DNA of 64,000 nt from Aldehydirespirator sp965204415 (GTDB taxonomy: Bacteria > Actinomycetota > Acidimicrobiia > Acidimicrobiales > Aldehydirespiratoraceae): positions 124,001-188,000 of the forward strand of contig CBDBEL010000002.1 in NCBI GenBank assembly GCA_965204415.1, in the 5' to 3' direction. The position numbers were made by a program, and so were the translations under genes. The notes beneath the pieces were generated by a model. It did no database searches. It saw only the letters and a program-made list of their open reading frames with translations, and had not been told where the DNA came from. This document shows, one piece after another, positions 7,509 to 15,491 of the stretch; position 1 is the first letter of the stretch; every line of letters begins with the position of its first letter.

Positions 7509-8984
7509 CTAACTCCCGCGGGCGACCATCGGTATGAAGCCGGACACCGCAGTCCAGCACGGGCAGCCGGCGTCCCATTGGATCGCCCGGTAGTGATCCA
7601 CCAGGGAGTGGTCGTCGGGGCCGAAAGAGCCGGGCGCGACACCCGCCGGGGTGAAGTCGCCGGCATTCTCGAGGGCGGCCACGTAGTTCTCCCGGGTCAG
7701 GTCGCCTGCCGCGCCGTGCAGACCGGCCAGCACCAGCGACAGGAGATCGCACGTTCTCAGAATGCTGGCGAACTCGCCGGTCTCCGGGGCACGCCTCTCG
7801 ATGTCGGTGCCCGAGTACCGCTCGTAGTTGGACAGGCACGTCTCCGCCTCCTCGTTGACCATCCCGGCCGCGATCTCGCCGGCCCGCTTCATGGTCATCG
7901 CCAGCGCCCCGTCGTACTGCTCGGCGGGAAGAGACTTCCCCGACACGTCCGCGGTCTGCTCGCCGTAGTCGGTGGAAAGGTAGAGGGGCCGGTAACCCTG
8001 GCTCTCGGCGAAGCCCATCACGCCCGCGAGGCTGGAGCCGCCCACGAGCGGAAGGGCCACGTCGACACCGTCGACGATGAAGCGCTGCACCGCGATGGGG
8101 TCCTCGGGACTGCCCACCCCCTCGCCCGATGTGGCCGTCTCGGAGGCGATCTCGTAGCCGGCCGCCGCGACCTGCTCGCGCATCTCCTCCACGCCCTCGT
8201 CGAGGCGGGTCTCGTAGTACATGCCCACGGTCCCCTCGAACAGGCCGCTGTCGATGGCCCACTGGGCATAGTTGCGCAGGTGCTTGCCGTGATCGGCGCG
8301 CAGGGTGAAGAACCAGGGTGCGCCTCGCTGGTACAGCGAGGGGGGAGCGCCGTCGGTGTCGATTATGGGGATCTCGAACCGGGTGGCGAGGCACTCGGCG
8401 CCGACGGTGAAGCTGACGCTGGACACCGCCGCGAACACGTCGGAGTCTTGCGCGAAGGCAGTGCAGACACCGAGCTTCGCCGAGTCGCTGATGATGTTGT
8501 ACTTGCCGAAGACGAGCTCCACGCCGATGCCCTCGGGCAGGAGCCCCTCCCGGGTCCACCGGTCGACCACAGCGAGGGCCTGCGCCTCGGGATCGCCGAT
8601 GCCGAACTCGGGGTTCAGGACCGCGAAGGCCTCCAGGTCGGGGAAGGCCACGCCGATGCGCACGATGCGGGCGGGGACAGTGGGGGCGGGCGCCTCGACT
8701 GCTTCCTCGGAGGGCTCGGCCGGTGCCGCGGCGGTGGTGGCGGGGGCGTCCTCCGTGGCCGGCTCGGAGGCAGGGGCCTCCGGTTGGGGCGTCTCGTCCT
8801 GGGAGCTGTCGGGCTGCTCGACCTCCGGCGCGGGGGTGGCCGGCTCCTCCTGCTGTCCGGCGGGCTGCTGTGCCGGCTGGCTGGCGGGCTCGTCACCGCC
8901 GGAGCCGCAGGCCGCGGCGATAAGGGCGAACAGGACCAATGGCGCCATCGAATGGAGCCAGTGCTTGCGTGCGGTCGGGTTCAC
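7509..8984 (-). CDS. Liv-type ABC transporter substrate-binding lipoprotein
   Basis: 491 residues of the periplasmic-binding-protein type I (Leu/Ile/Val receptor) family. A signal peptide ends in the lipobox LIAAAC, followed by a ~100-residue Pro/Glu/Ala-rich tether and then the two-lobed receptor (IVRIGVAFPDLEAFAVLNPE onward). It would capture a substrate outside the cell and deliver it to a Liv-type permease. No permease is adjacent; the nearest Liv-type permease and ATPases are at 15488-21099, in the same orientation but separated by other genes. It is divergent from the TauD-like dioxygenase, sharing the intergenic region with the palindrome at 9081. The true ligand is unknown; family members bind amino acids, amides and aromatic acids. 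Confidence 0.9.
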   Translation of the reverse strand: MNPTARKHWLHSMAPLVLFALIAAACGSGGDEPASQPAQQPAGQQEEPATPAPEVEQPDSSQDETPQPEAPASEPATEDAPATTAAAPAEPSEEAVEAPAPTVPARIVRIGVAFPDLEAFAVLNPEFGIGDPEAQALAVVDRWTREGLLPEGIGVELVFGKYNIISDSAKLGVCTAFAQDSDVFAAVSSVSFTVGAECLATRFEIPIIDTDGAPPSLYQRGAPWFFTLRADHGKHLRNYAQWAIDSGLFEGTVGMYYETRLDEGVEEMREQVAAAGYEIASETATSGEGVGSPEDPIAVQRFIVDGVDVALPLVGGSSLAGVMGFAESQGYRPLYLSTDYGEQTADVSGKSLPAEQYDGALAMTMKRAGEIAAGMVNEEAETCLSNYERYSGTDIERRAPETGEFASILRTCDLLSLVLAGLHGAAGDLTRENYVAALENAGDFTPAGVAPGSFGPDDHSLVDHYRAIQWDAGCPCWTAVSGFIPMVARGS

Positions 8985-9080
8985 TTTCCGCTCCTCGTCC
9001 TCGGCACGTTTCTGGCCTGAGGGCCGCCGGTCGTAGCGTCGAGGGGTTCGTGCGCCCGCCGCCAGGCCCCGAGAATTGGG

Positions 9081-9093
9081 TGTACTCTATACT
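9081..9093. promoter_or_regulatory. TGTACTCTATACT site between divergent genes
   Basis: The site lies in the 169-base gap between the binding-protein gene (minus) and the TauD-like gene (plus). TATACT at 9088-9093 is 60 bases upstream of the dioxygenase ATG. It is a weaker version of the AGTATACT motif seen elsewhere in this block: the left half is GTACT rather than a perfect mirror. Confidence 0.4.
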
Positions 9094-9153
9094 GCCGGTC
9101 GCAGCGGGTTCCCGAGACGGCATCGTTGCGGGGGACAGGGGAGGCAGGCATCA

Positions 9154-10041
9154 ATGACCAGCACCATCGACTCCACCGACACCGTTCCGAGCGGCGAGGC
9201 CTCCACCGGCGGCATCAAGGTGCGACGGGCCACCGGCACGGTGGGCGCGATCGTCAGCGGAGTGGATCTCAACGACGACTTCGACGAGACGACGGCGTCC
9301 ATAGTCCGCGAGGCGCTGCACGAGAACTGCGTGCTGGTCGTGCGCGGGCAGTTCCTCACTCCCGACGCCCACATGCGGGTCGCCCGGCTCTGGGGAGAGC
9401 CGTTCCTGCCCCACTACTACCGAGCCAACTCGGTGGAGGGGTATCCCCACATCGCGGTGATCCCCAACTTCGGCAAGGAGAAGACCCCGTCGGAGGGCTG
9501 GCACGTTGACGGTTCGCACTTCCGGGTCCCGCCGACGGTGTCGGTTGCCGTGGGGCGGACCATTCCCGCCGTCGGCGGCGACACCATGTTCTCCAACCAG
9601 TACAACGCCTATGACCGCCTCTCCGACGGCATGAAGGAGTTCCTGGAGGGCCGCCGGGTCAGGTTCGTCGGGACCAGACCGGTCGGGCCGGTCCGGCACA
9701 TGGACAGGATCTCAGACCTGTTGCCGGCCAACGAGAAGGAGGAGGTGGCCCACTACCACCTCATCACGCCCGAACACCCGGCCACCGGCCGCAAGGCGCT
9801 GTACATGAACCGCCCGGGCAAGGCCATGACCCAGTTCGAGGGCATGACGGAGGCGGAGAGCCTCCCCATTCTGGAGTTCCTGCACGCGCAGTCGGTGACC
9901 CCCGACAACGTGTACCGCCACTCGTGGACCCCCGGGGACCTGGTGGCTTGGGACAACCGCTGCACCATGCACTACGGCGTCCACGACTACGGCGACGTCG
10001 AACGCACCCTGGTTCGGATCACCGTCGACGGCGCTCTCTGA
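9154..10041 (+). CDS. TauD/TfdA-family Fe(II)/2-oxoglutarate dioxygenase
   Basis: 295 residues. The family hydroxylates a substrate next to a heteroatom or ring using 2-oxoglutarate and O2, which can cleave C-S, C-O or C-N bonds. The iron triad is visible: His117 and Asp119 in EGWHVDGSH and the distal His273 in DNRCTMHYGVHDYGD, with the 2-oxoglutarate-binding Arg at the end (TLVRITVDG). The ATG at 9154 is preceded by GGGGAGG; a longer upstream frame lacks such a site. It is the only plus-strand gene in the first 21 kb and is divergent from the binding protein. A second, clearly related dioxygenase sits at 13695. Substrate unknown. Confidence 0.92.
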   Translation: MTSTIDSTDTVPSGEASTGGIKVRRATGTVGAIVSGVDLNDDFDETTASIVREALHENCVLVVRGQFLTPDAHMRVARLWGEPFLPHYYRANSVEGYPHIAVIPNFGKEKTPSEGWHVDGSHFRVPPTVSVAVGRTIPAVGGDTMFSNQYNAYDRLSDGMKEFLEGRRVRFVGTRPVGPVRHMDRISDLLPANEKEEVAHYHLITPEHPATGRKALYMNRPGKAMTQFEGMTEAESLPILEFLHAQSVTPDNVYRHSWTPGDLVAWDNRCTMHYGVHDYGDVERTLVRITVDGAL

Positions 10042-10077
10042 CGCGGCCGCTCGGCCTCCTGCCCGCCGGGGTCGCGG

Positions 10078-10380
10078 TCAGGCGTCGCGGTAGCTCTTGT
10101 CGCGGACGCTGTCGAAGGCGATCGTCCTGATCGACGCGTAGAGGCCGCCCTCGGCCAGATTGTGGATCCTGGCGTGATCGGGGTGGGTGGACCAGCGGAC
10201 CGCGGCCTCCTCGTCGTCGAAGACGACAACACCCCAGTAGGTGAGGTCCTCGTCGCGGTCACGCCAGAAAACGAACCCGTCGGTCTCCTCAGCCAGGACT
10301 CGCATGTCCGCCACCGCGGTGGCGTGCAAGTCGTCGTTGTCGTGGGAATCGCGGACCGTCTCGAAGTAGATCAACTGCAT
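10078..10380 (-). CDS. Small ABM-like (dimeric alpha/beta barrel) protein
   Basis: 100 residues with the pattern of antibiotic-biosynthesis-monooxygenase/dimeric ferredoxin-like proteins: MQLIYFETVRDS at the first strand, a central RVLAEETDGFVFWRDRDEDLTYWGVVVFDDEEAA and a C-terminal helix and strand. Such proteins act as cofactor-less monooxygenases, isomerases or stress-related heme proteins. No catalytic residue can be named here. A strong AAAGGAG ribosome site precedes the ATG. It is the last gene of the long minus-strand run that begins at 21099 and ends convergently with the dioxygenase gene. Confidence 0.75.
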   Translation of the reverse strand: MQLIYFETVRDSHDNDDLHATAVADMRVLAEETDGFVFWRDRDEDLTYWGVVVFDDEEAAVRWSTHPDHARIHNLAEGGLYASIRTIAFDSVRDKSYRDA

Positions 10381-10429
10381 TGGGGTCTCCTTTGGGTGAG
10401 TGAGGGCGATAGTGGCGATCCGGGCGGCG

Positions 10430-11173
10430 TCAGGCTGCCGCCTGGTGGCGTTCTCCGGCCTGGAGTTCGACGATGCGTATGCCGGGGTCCTCGGCGGCGC
10501 GGAGGTCCCGCATCGAGGTCTGCGCCTTGAACATCGGCGGGAAGGAGCGATGGGCGTAATGGATCGGCACTAAGACCGGCGCGCCCAGAATACGGGTGGC
10601 CTCCACCATCTCGCGGGCGGTCACCACCAGCTGCCGGCGCATGAGCCTCGCGCCGTTGATCGGCCCGATGGCCACATCGAATGGGTCTGCCGACTCGCGG
10701 TAGCGCTTCAGCGCTTCGAGGCTCAGGGTCTCGCCGCCGTAGAAGACCCGAACGTCACCGGAGGTGAGGGCGTAGTTGGTGGTTACGAGGCCATCGCGGT
10801 CGTGGTCCTCGATGGCCTCGATCCTCACGAGGTCGGTGAGTTGGCGCCGCTGGCCCCACGCCAGCACCTCGATGTCGGCGAAGCCGGCCTGCTCGGCCCG
10901 CTCCACCATGTTCTCGCCGGCCACGTAGACCGGGGTCTCGGCGCGGTGGGCATACGTCGCCAGCTCGGCCATCCCCCAGTGGTCGCGCACCCAGTGGCTG
11001 CCGATGATTGCCGTCAGCTCAGGAAGGTCCTCCACCGCCACAGTGGCGTGCTCGATGAAGGCCCAACTCTTGGCGAACCACGGATCGGTGAGCACGACCG
11101 CGTCGGCGACCTCCAGCAGCACGCAGGCGTTGGCGATGCGGGTGACCGCCCATGGAGGCGAGCCGGAAGTCAT
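10430..11173 (-). CDS. Metallo-beta-lactamase-fold protein with altered metal motif
   Basis: 247 residues resembling UlaG-like MBL-fold hydrolases: an N-terminal strand with ANACVLLEVADAVVLTDPW, then SHWVRDHWGM in the position of the HxHxDH metal motif, YGGETLS in the position of the bridging-Asp motif, and PIHYAH near the C-terminus. The third motif residue is Val instead of His, and the bridging Asp is Glu, so metal binding is probably changed or reduced to one ion. It follows the amidohydrolase gene after 19 bases and is most likely co-transcribed. A role as a lactonase or amide hydrolase of the same pathway is conceivable but not shown. Confidence 0.75.
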   Translation of the reverse strand: MTSGSPPWAVTRIANACVLLEVADAVVLTDPWFAKSWAFIEHATVAVEDLPELTAIIGSHWVRDHWGMAELATYAHRAETPVYVAGENMVERAEQAGFADIEVLAWGQRRQLTDLVRIEAIEDHDRDGLVTTNYALTSGDVRVFYGGETLSLEALKRYRESADPFDVAIGPINGARLMRRQLVVTAREMVEATRILGAPVLVPIHYAHRSFPPMFKAQTSMRDLRAAEDPGIRIVELQAGERHQAAA

Positions 11174-11192
11174 GGCCTCTACCGGTTCGATT

Positions 11193-12353
11193 TCACATGC
11201 GCAGGAAGCGGCGGGCGTTCTCGCTGGCGATCTTGCGGAACGTCTCGTCGCCGAGGTCGTCGCGCCACTTGAGGACTATGTCGACGGAGTTGGGGAATCG
11301 GCAGCCTCCGTGGGGGTAGTCCGAGGAGTACATCAGGATCTCGTCACCGACCACTGCTGACACGGCCTTCACCGCGTCGGGGCCCTCGTCGAGCTCGATG
11401 CCGCAGAAGATGTGGCCGTCCAGCGCGTACTCGATGGGTGTCTTGTCGATGCGGGGAAGCTTCGAGGCCAGGTAGTCGGCCTGGTAGGTCATGCGGTTCA
11501 GCCAGGCGCCGACCCAACCGCCGGAGCACTCGGCGAAACCGATCCGCAGGTTGGGATAGCGGTCGAACATCCCGCTCAGGGTCACGTAGGCGACGAGACG
11601 CTGGGCGCCCCAGGGGTGGGCGGCCATGCGGGCGATGGCCAGGTTGCCCCAGATGTCGCGGTAGCCGGGGAAGTAGGGGGGCTCGTAGAAGAACGAGTGG
11701 TGCACCAGCGGCAGGTCGGTGTCGTTCATCAGGGTCCAGATGCTGTCCAGCGACGGGTCGTCGACGGGCAGGCCCTCGGGCAGCATCACCGAGACCGCCG
11801 CCACCCACGGCCTGCCCGCCAGCGACTCCAGTTCGGCTGCGGACCACTCCGGGTCGCGGGCGTTGAGCACGAGGGCGGCCTTGAGACGGTCGGTGTCGAG
11901 GCCGCAGTAGTCGTCGAGGTAGCGGTGGTAGGCGGCGTAGAGGCCGGTCTGGATCTCGGGGTCGAGCGCGGTGGAGGCGGTCGAGAAGGTCGACGGGAAG
12001 ATCAGCGCGATGTCCACGCCCTCGGCGTCCATGTCGTCGAGCCGTCCCCGGTTGTTCTCGTTGTTGACCTCGGGGACCGGCTTGACGTCGAAGTTGAGCT
12101 TCACCGCGCTGCCGAGAGGACCCTGCGCGCCCCGCTCACCGGCCGCGGTCTGCCCCTCCTCGGTGCCGGTGTACAGGTCCCGCCTGTAGGGGATGGGCGC
12201 GACGCTGAGGTGGTGGCCCTCGGTGACCTTCATGTAGTAGGGGAGCAGCTCATCCCACCGGTCCAGCAGGGCCTCGTCAGCGTACTTGTGCAGCGTCTCC
12301 ATGTTGGGGCCGACATGCTGGTCGGTGTCGATGAACTCGAAGCCTTCTCTCAT
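11193..12353 (-). CDS. Amidohydrolase_2-family (ACMSD-like) metal-dependent hydrolase
   Basis: 386 residues of the TIM-barrel amidohydrolase_2 family, whose members are decarboxylases or hydrolases. The N-terminus carries FIDTDQHVGPN, a variant of the usual D-x-H metal motif. Later barrel segments are recognisable in LPLVHHSFF, LRIGFAECSGGWVGAWLNR and ILMYSSDYPHGG, the latter containing the family's terminal metal Asp. The ATG is preceded by AGGAGCG. It sits between the P450 and the MBL-fold gene in the minus-strand run. It is more distant from the two COG3618-like hydrolases at 14553 and 25300 than those are from each other. Confidence 0.88.
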   Translation of the reverse strand: MREGFEFIDTDQHVGPNMETLHKYADEALLDRWDELLPYYMKVTEGHHLSVAPIPYRRDLYTGTEEGQTAAGERGAQGPLGSAVKLNFDVKPVPEVNNENNRGRLDDMDAEGVDIALIFPSTFSTASTALDPEIQTGLYAAYHRYLDDYCGLDTDRLKAALVLNARDPEWSAAELESLAGRPWVAAVSVMLPEGLPVDDPSLDSIWTLMNDTDLPLVHHSFFYEPPYFPGYRDIWGNLAIARMAAHPWGAQRLVAYVTLSGMFDRYPNLRIGFAECSGGWVGAWLNRMTYQADYLASKLPRIDKTPIEYALDGHIFCGIELDEGPDAVKAVSAVVGDEILMYSSDYPHGGCRFPNSVDIVLKWRDDLGDETFRKIASENARRFLRM

Positions 12354-12427
12354 GGGTTCGCTCCTATCAGTTGGGCTGGATCACGAGAACCGGACGGACC
12401 GGCATCACGACCGGCGTTGGACGCCGA

Positions 12428-13639
12428 TCACGAGAACCAGCGCTCGGCGGGCGGGAAGTTGGCCGGCAGCGAGAACATGCCGTAGACAATGCCGACCGTC
12501 TCGGCCCTCACGGCGTTGTCGTGGTCGATGGTGTAGTCGGGCATGCGGCGCAGCACGGCTCGAAGCGCCACCTGGATCTGGCGCCGGGCCAGGTTGGATC
12601 CCAGGCACCGGTGAGCGCCGAGGCCGAAGGTCACGTGACGGTTCGGGAACCGGTCGAGGACGATGCTGTCGGGGTCCTCGAAGACGGAGTCGTCGCGGTT
12701 GGCCGAGGCCCACACCATCAGCACCAGGTCCCCCTTGGAGATGTGGCGGTCACCGATGACCACGTCCCTGGTTGCGGTGCGGGCCATCGCCATCTGGGGC
12801 GCCTCGAAGCGCAGGAACTCTTCGACGGCCGAGGTCATAAGGGCGGGATCCTCGATCAGGCGCCGCCGCAGGTCGCGGTCGTGGTCCATCTGGATGAGAG
12901 CGTTGGATATGGCTGAACCAGTCGTGTCGAAGCCCCCCTGGACGATGAGGGTGGCCATCTCCTTGACCTCATGGTCGGTCACCGGTCGACCGTCGACGGT
13001 GGTGTTGAGCATGTAGGAGATCATGTCGTCGCGGGGGGCCTTGCGTCGGGCCGCGATCGTGTCCTTGAGCGTCTGGGCCACGAACTGGAGCCCTTCGGCG
13101 ACATTGACCCTGCGGGGGCTGTCCTGGCGCAGGAACACCACCTGGTGCAGCGGCACCGAGAAGTCCTTCCACAGCTCCACGGGCAGGCCGAGCTTGTAGA
13201 GGGTGGTCATGGCCGGCACCGGGTCGGCGAAGTCGTGGACGAAGTCGCAGGACCCCTCCTCGATGAAGTCGTCGATGGCGGCGTGCACGAACCGCTCGAT
13301 GACCGGCGTCATGCGGTCGACGGCCGCGGGCGACAGCATCGGGTGCAGGACCTTCCGGAACGCCAGGAACTCCGGCGCGTCCATCTCGGCGGGGATCGAC
13401 TTCTGCCCGACGTTCTTCTTGGGCGGTATCACCAGAGTCTCGGCGGAGGAGAACGTCTCGTCGTCGGTGGCCACCTGGCGGATCTCCTCGTAGCCGGTGA
13501 GCACCCAGAACCCTCCGTGGCTGGGCGTGCGGGCCACCGGGCACTCCGACCGCAGCCGGGCCAGTTGCGACCAGGGATCGGCGACGAACTGCTCCGAATG
13601 GTGATCGAAGTCGACCTCCGCATTCACGGGGTCCAACAT
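12428..13639 (-). CDS. Cytochrome P450
   Basis: 403 residues, typical of soluble bacterial P450s. The heme-thiolate motif is FGLGAHRCLGSNLARRQ with Cys345; the I-helix has VQGGFDTTGSA; the K-helix E-x-x-R is EFLRFEAP. It would hydroxylate or dealkylate a substrate with electrons from a ferredoxin system not encoded here. The ATG at 13639 (MLDPVNAEV) is the only conventional start that fits the family's N-terminus; longer frames run into the upstream gene. GAGTATCC lies a few bases upstream. Its place between a TauD-like dioxygenase and an amidohydrolase makes it part of the same catabolic run. Confidence 0.93.
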   Translation of the reverse strand: MLDPVNAEVDFDHHSEQFVADPWSQLARLRSECPVARTPSHGGFWVLTGYEEIRQVATDDETFSSAETLVIPPKKNVGQKSIPAEMDAPEFLAFRKVLHPMLSPAAVDRMTPVIERFVHAAIDDFIEEGSCDFVHDFADPVPAMTTLYKLGLPVELWKDFSVPLHQVVFLRQDSPRRVNVAEGLQFVAQTLKDTIAARRKAPRDDMISYMLNTTVDGRPVTDHEVKEMATLIVQGGFDTTGSAISNALIQMDHDRDLRRRLIEDPALMTSAVEEFLRFEAPQMAMARTATRDVVIGDRHISKGDLVLMVWASANRDDSVFEDPDSIVLDRFPNRHVTFGLGAHRCLGSNLARRQIQVALRAVLRRMPDYTIDHDNAVRAETVGIVYGMFSLPANFPPAERWFS

Positions 13640-13640
13640 A

Positions 13641-13652
13641 TCAGGATACTCA
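13641..13652. promoter_or_regulatory. GAGTATCC site immediately before the P450 start
   Basis: On the minus strand ATGAGTATCCTGATATG places TATCCT three bases before the P450 start codon. It resembles the AGTATACT sites of this block but is less symmetric. It is too close to the ATG for a standard leader, so it is either an operator or a chance similarity. Confidence 0.25.
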
Positions 13653-13694
13653 TTTTGCGAGGCGGCTATCCTCCTCAGCCGCAGCCAGGAACCC

Positions 13695-14534
13695 TCACTC
13701 CACTCCGCCGACCGTGATGCGGTAGAGGGTGCGTTCGGCGTCGCCGTAGTCGTGGACCCCGTAGTGCATGGCGCACTGGTTGTCCCAGCAGACGATGTCA
13801 CCGGGACGCCACTGGTGGCGGTAGACGTTGTCGGGGGTCGAGGACTGCTCGTAGAGGAACTTGAGGATGGGGAGGCTCTCGGCCTCGGTGAGGCCCTCGA
13901 TGGCGACCATGGCCTCGCCGGGCCGGTTGAGGTAGAGGGCGGTACGGCCCGTTCCGGGATGGACTCGAGCAATCGGGTGGTAGTTCTCCACCGGTTCGCG
14001 TTCGGAGGAGGGAAGGGTGTCCGACACACCGTCCATCCTCTGGACGCGCTTGGGCCGGGATCCAACGAACCGGCCGCGCCGGCCGGCAATGAGTTGCTTC
14101 ATGCCCTCCGACAGGCGGTCGTAGGCGACGTACTGGTTAGAGAACATCGTGTCGCCTCCGGTCTCGGGAATCACATGAGGTCGAGCGACCGACACAGTCG
14201 GCGGGGTCGACATGTGCGACCAGTCGGTGTGCCACGCCTCGGCCGGGGCCTTGGCCTTGCCGAAGTTGGGCACGATGGCGATCTTCGGGTAGCCGTCGAG
14301 CGAGTTCTTGGCGTAGTACCAGGGCAGGAAGGGCTCACCGAACACCGAAGCCAGGCGCATGTGATCGTCCGGGGACAGGAACTGGTCTCGCAGTATGAGC
14401 ACGCAGTTGTTGTAGAGGGCCGATCGGAGGGCGTCGGCCTCGGCCTCGGTGATGTCCGCGGTCAGGTCTACCCCGCTGAGGCTCACGCCAACGGAACCCG
14501 TGAGCGGCTGCAGGCGGATCGTCTTGTTCGTCAT
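13695..14534 (-). CDS. TauD/TfdA-family Fe(II)/2-oxoglutarate dioxygenase (second copy)
   Basis: 279 residues, strongly similar along its whole length to the dioxygenase at 9154. Shared stretches include NCVLILRDQFLSPDDHMRLA and GDTMFSNQYVAYDRLSEGMK. Iron ligands are His102 and Asp104 in EAWHTDWSH and the distal His257 in DNQCAMHYGVHDYGD; the 2-oxoglutarate Arg lies in TLYRITVGG. The active-site residue after the HxD motif differs (W here, G in the first copy), so the two may act on related but different substrates. It lies 18 bases downstream of an amidohydrolase gene and 55 bases upstream of the P450. Confidence 0.92.
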   Translation of the reverse strand: MTNKTIRLQPLTGSVGVSLSGVDLTADITEAEADALRSALYNNCVLILRDQFLSPDDHMRLASVFGEPFLPWYYAKNSLDGYPKIAIVPNFGKAKAPAEAWHTDWSHMSTPPTVSVARPHVIPETGGDTMFSNQYVAYDRLSEGMKQLIAGRRGRFVGSRPKRVQRMDGVSDTLPSSEREPVENYHPIARVHPGTGRTALYLNRPGEAMVAIEGLTEAESLPILKFLYEQSSTPDNVYRHQWRPGDIVCWDNQCAMHYGVHDYGDAERTLYRITVGGVE

Positions 14535-14552
14535 CGGCGGGAGTCGAGGGTA

Positions 14553-15491
14553 TCAAGCACCGGATTGAGCATCGAGGCGGTAGACGCGGGTGGCGGTGGC
14601 CGAGAACAGGGCCCGGCGCTCGGTGGCCGTAAGCGTCGAGGCGATCTCCAGGTAGGCCTCGACAAGCGCGGTGTAGCTGCCGTAGAGGCGGTCGATGGGC
14701 CAGTTGGTGCCGAACATGGCCCGATCGGGTCCGAAGCACTCGATGCAGTGCTCCGCCCATCCTCTGATGCTGTCAATGCTCCAGTCGGGGTCGGCGCCGC
14801 TAGCCAGGGCCGAGATCTTCACCACGACATTGGGACGGGACGCCACCTTCGCGATAGCACCGGACCACTGGTCGAAGTAGTCGCGGTCGCGCTGCACGGG
14901 CTGGCCGGCGTGGCCGAGAATCAACGTCGCGTCGGGGCGGCGATCAGCCAGAGCGCAGACGGCGTTGAACTTCGGGTAGGGCACCAGCACCTCCAGGCTC
15001 AGCCCGGCGTCGGCCAGGAGCTCGAAGCCCCCGGCGAAGGCATCCGTGTCGATGGTGCCCGCCGACAGCATGTCCCTCACGCCGCGCAGCAGCCGGTGGC
15101 CGGCGTTGGCCTCGATCACCGACGCGATGTCGGCGTCGGCGGGATGAGCCTGCGCGATGATGGCATCGGGCGCTCCCTGCTCGTCGGCCATCGACTGCAG
15201 CCAGGCCGTCTCCAGTCCGGGAACCCGCTCCACGCAGGACTGGATGTGCACGATCCGGTCCGGCGCGTGGATGCCCGCCTGGGCCCGCAGTTCGGCGGCA
15301 GTGAACTTCGGGGCGTCGAGGCGGTGCATGCCCTTGAGGCGGGGATGCTCGAACTGCGGGTCGAGATACCGCCAGTGCAGGCCTTCGACCCGGTGGTCCC
15401 AGAAATGCACATGGGTGTCGACGAACTGCAGCGCCCGGCCATCGGCAGGCCCGGCTTGCGGTGCCTCGCCGGGGCCGTGCGACCCGCTCAT
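14553..15491 (-). CDS. COG3618-like TIM-barrel hydrolase/lactonase (amidohydrolase_2)
   Basis: 312 residues. The N-terminal metal motif is FVDTHVHFWD (His27, His29); the C-terminal part has DPDWSIDSIRGWAEHCIECF and AMFGTNWPIDRLYGSY, hallmarks of COG3618 hydrolases, whose known members open sugar and pyrone lactones. The ATG overlaps the preceding LivHMG stop (ATGA). The same frame stays open far upstream through the transporter gene, but that is coding shadow, so the MSGSHGPGE start is chosen. It is closely related to the plus-strand protein at 25300. Confidence 0.9.
   Translation of the reverse strand: MSGSHGPGEAPQAGPADGRALQFVDTHVHFWDHRVEGLHWRYLDPQFEHPRLKGMHRLDAPKFTAAELRAQAGIHAPDRIVHIQSCVERVPGLETAWLQSMADEQGAPDAIIAQAHPADADIASVIEANAGHRLLRGVRDMLSAGTIDTDAFAGGFELLADAGLSLEVLVPYPKFNAVCALADRRPDATLILGHAGQPVQRDRDYFDQWSGAIAKVASRPNVVVKISALASGADPDWSIDSIRGWAEHCIECFGPDRAMFGTNWPIDRLYGSYTALVEAYLEIASTLTATERRALFSATATRVYRLDAQSGA

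Noticed and set aside
7179..9020. A 613-residue plus-strand frame antisense to the lipoprotein and binding-protein genes
   Set aside because: It is the complement of two well-supported genes and has no domain, ribosome site or family likeness.
13641..13652. GAGTATCC as a firm member of the AGTATACT family
   Set aside because: It lacks the mirrored half and sits only three bases from the start codon, so it was kept only as a low-confidence site.
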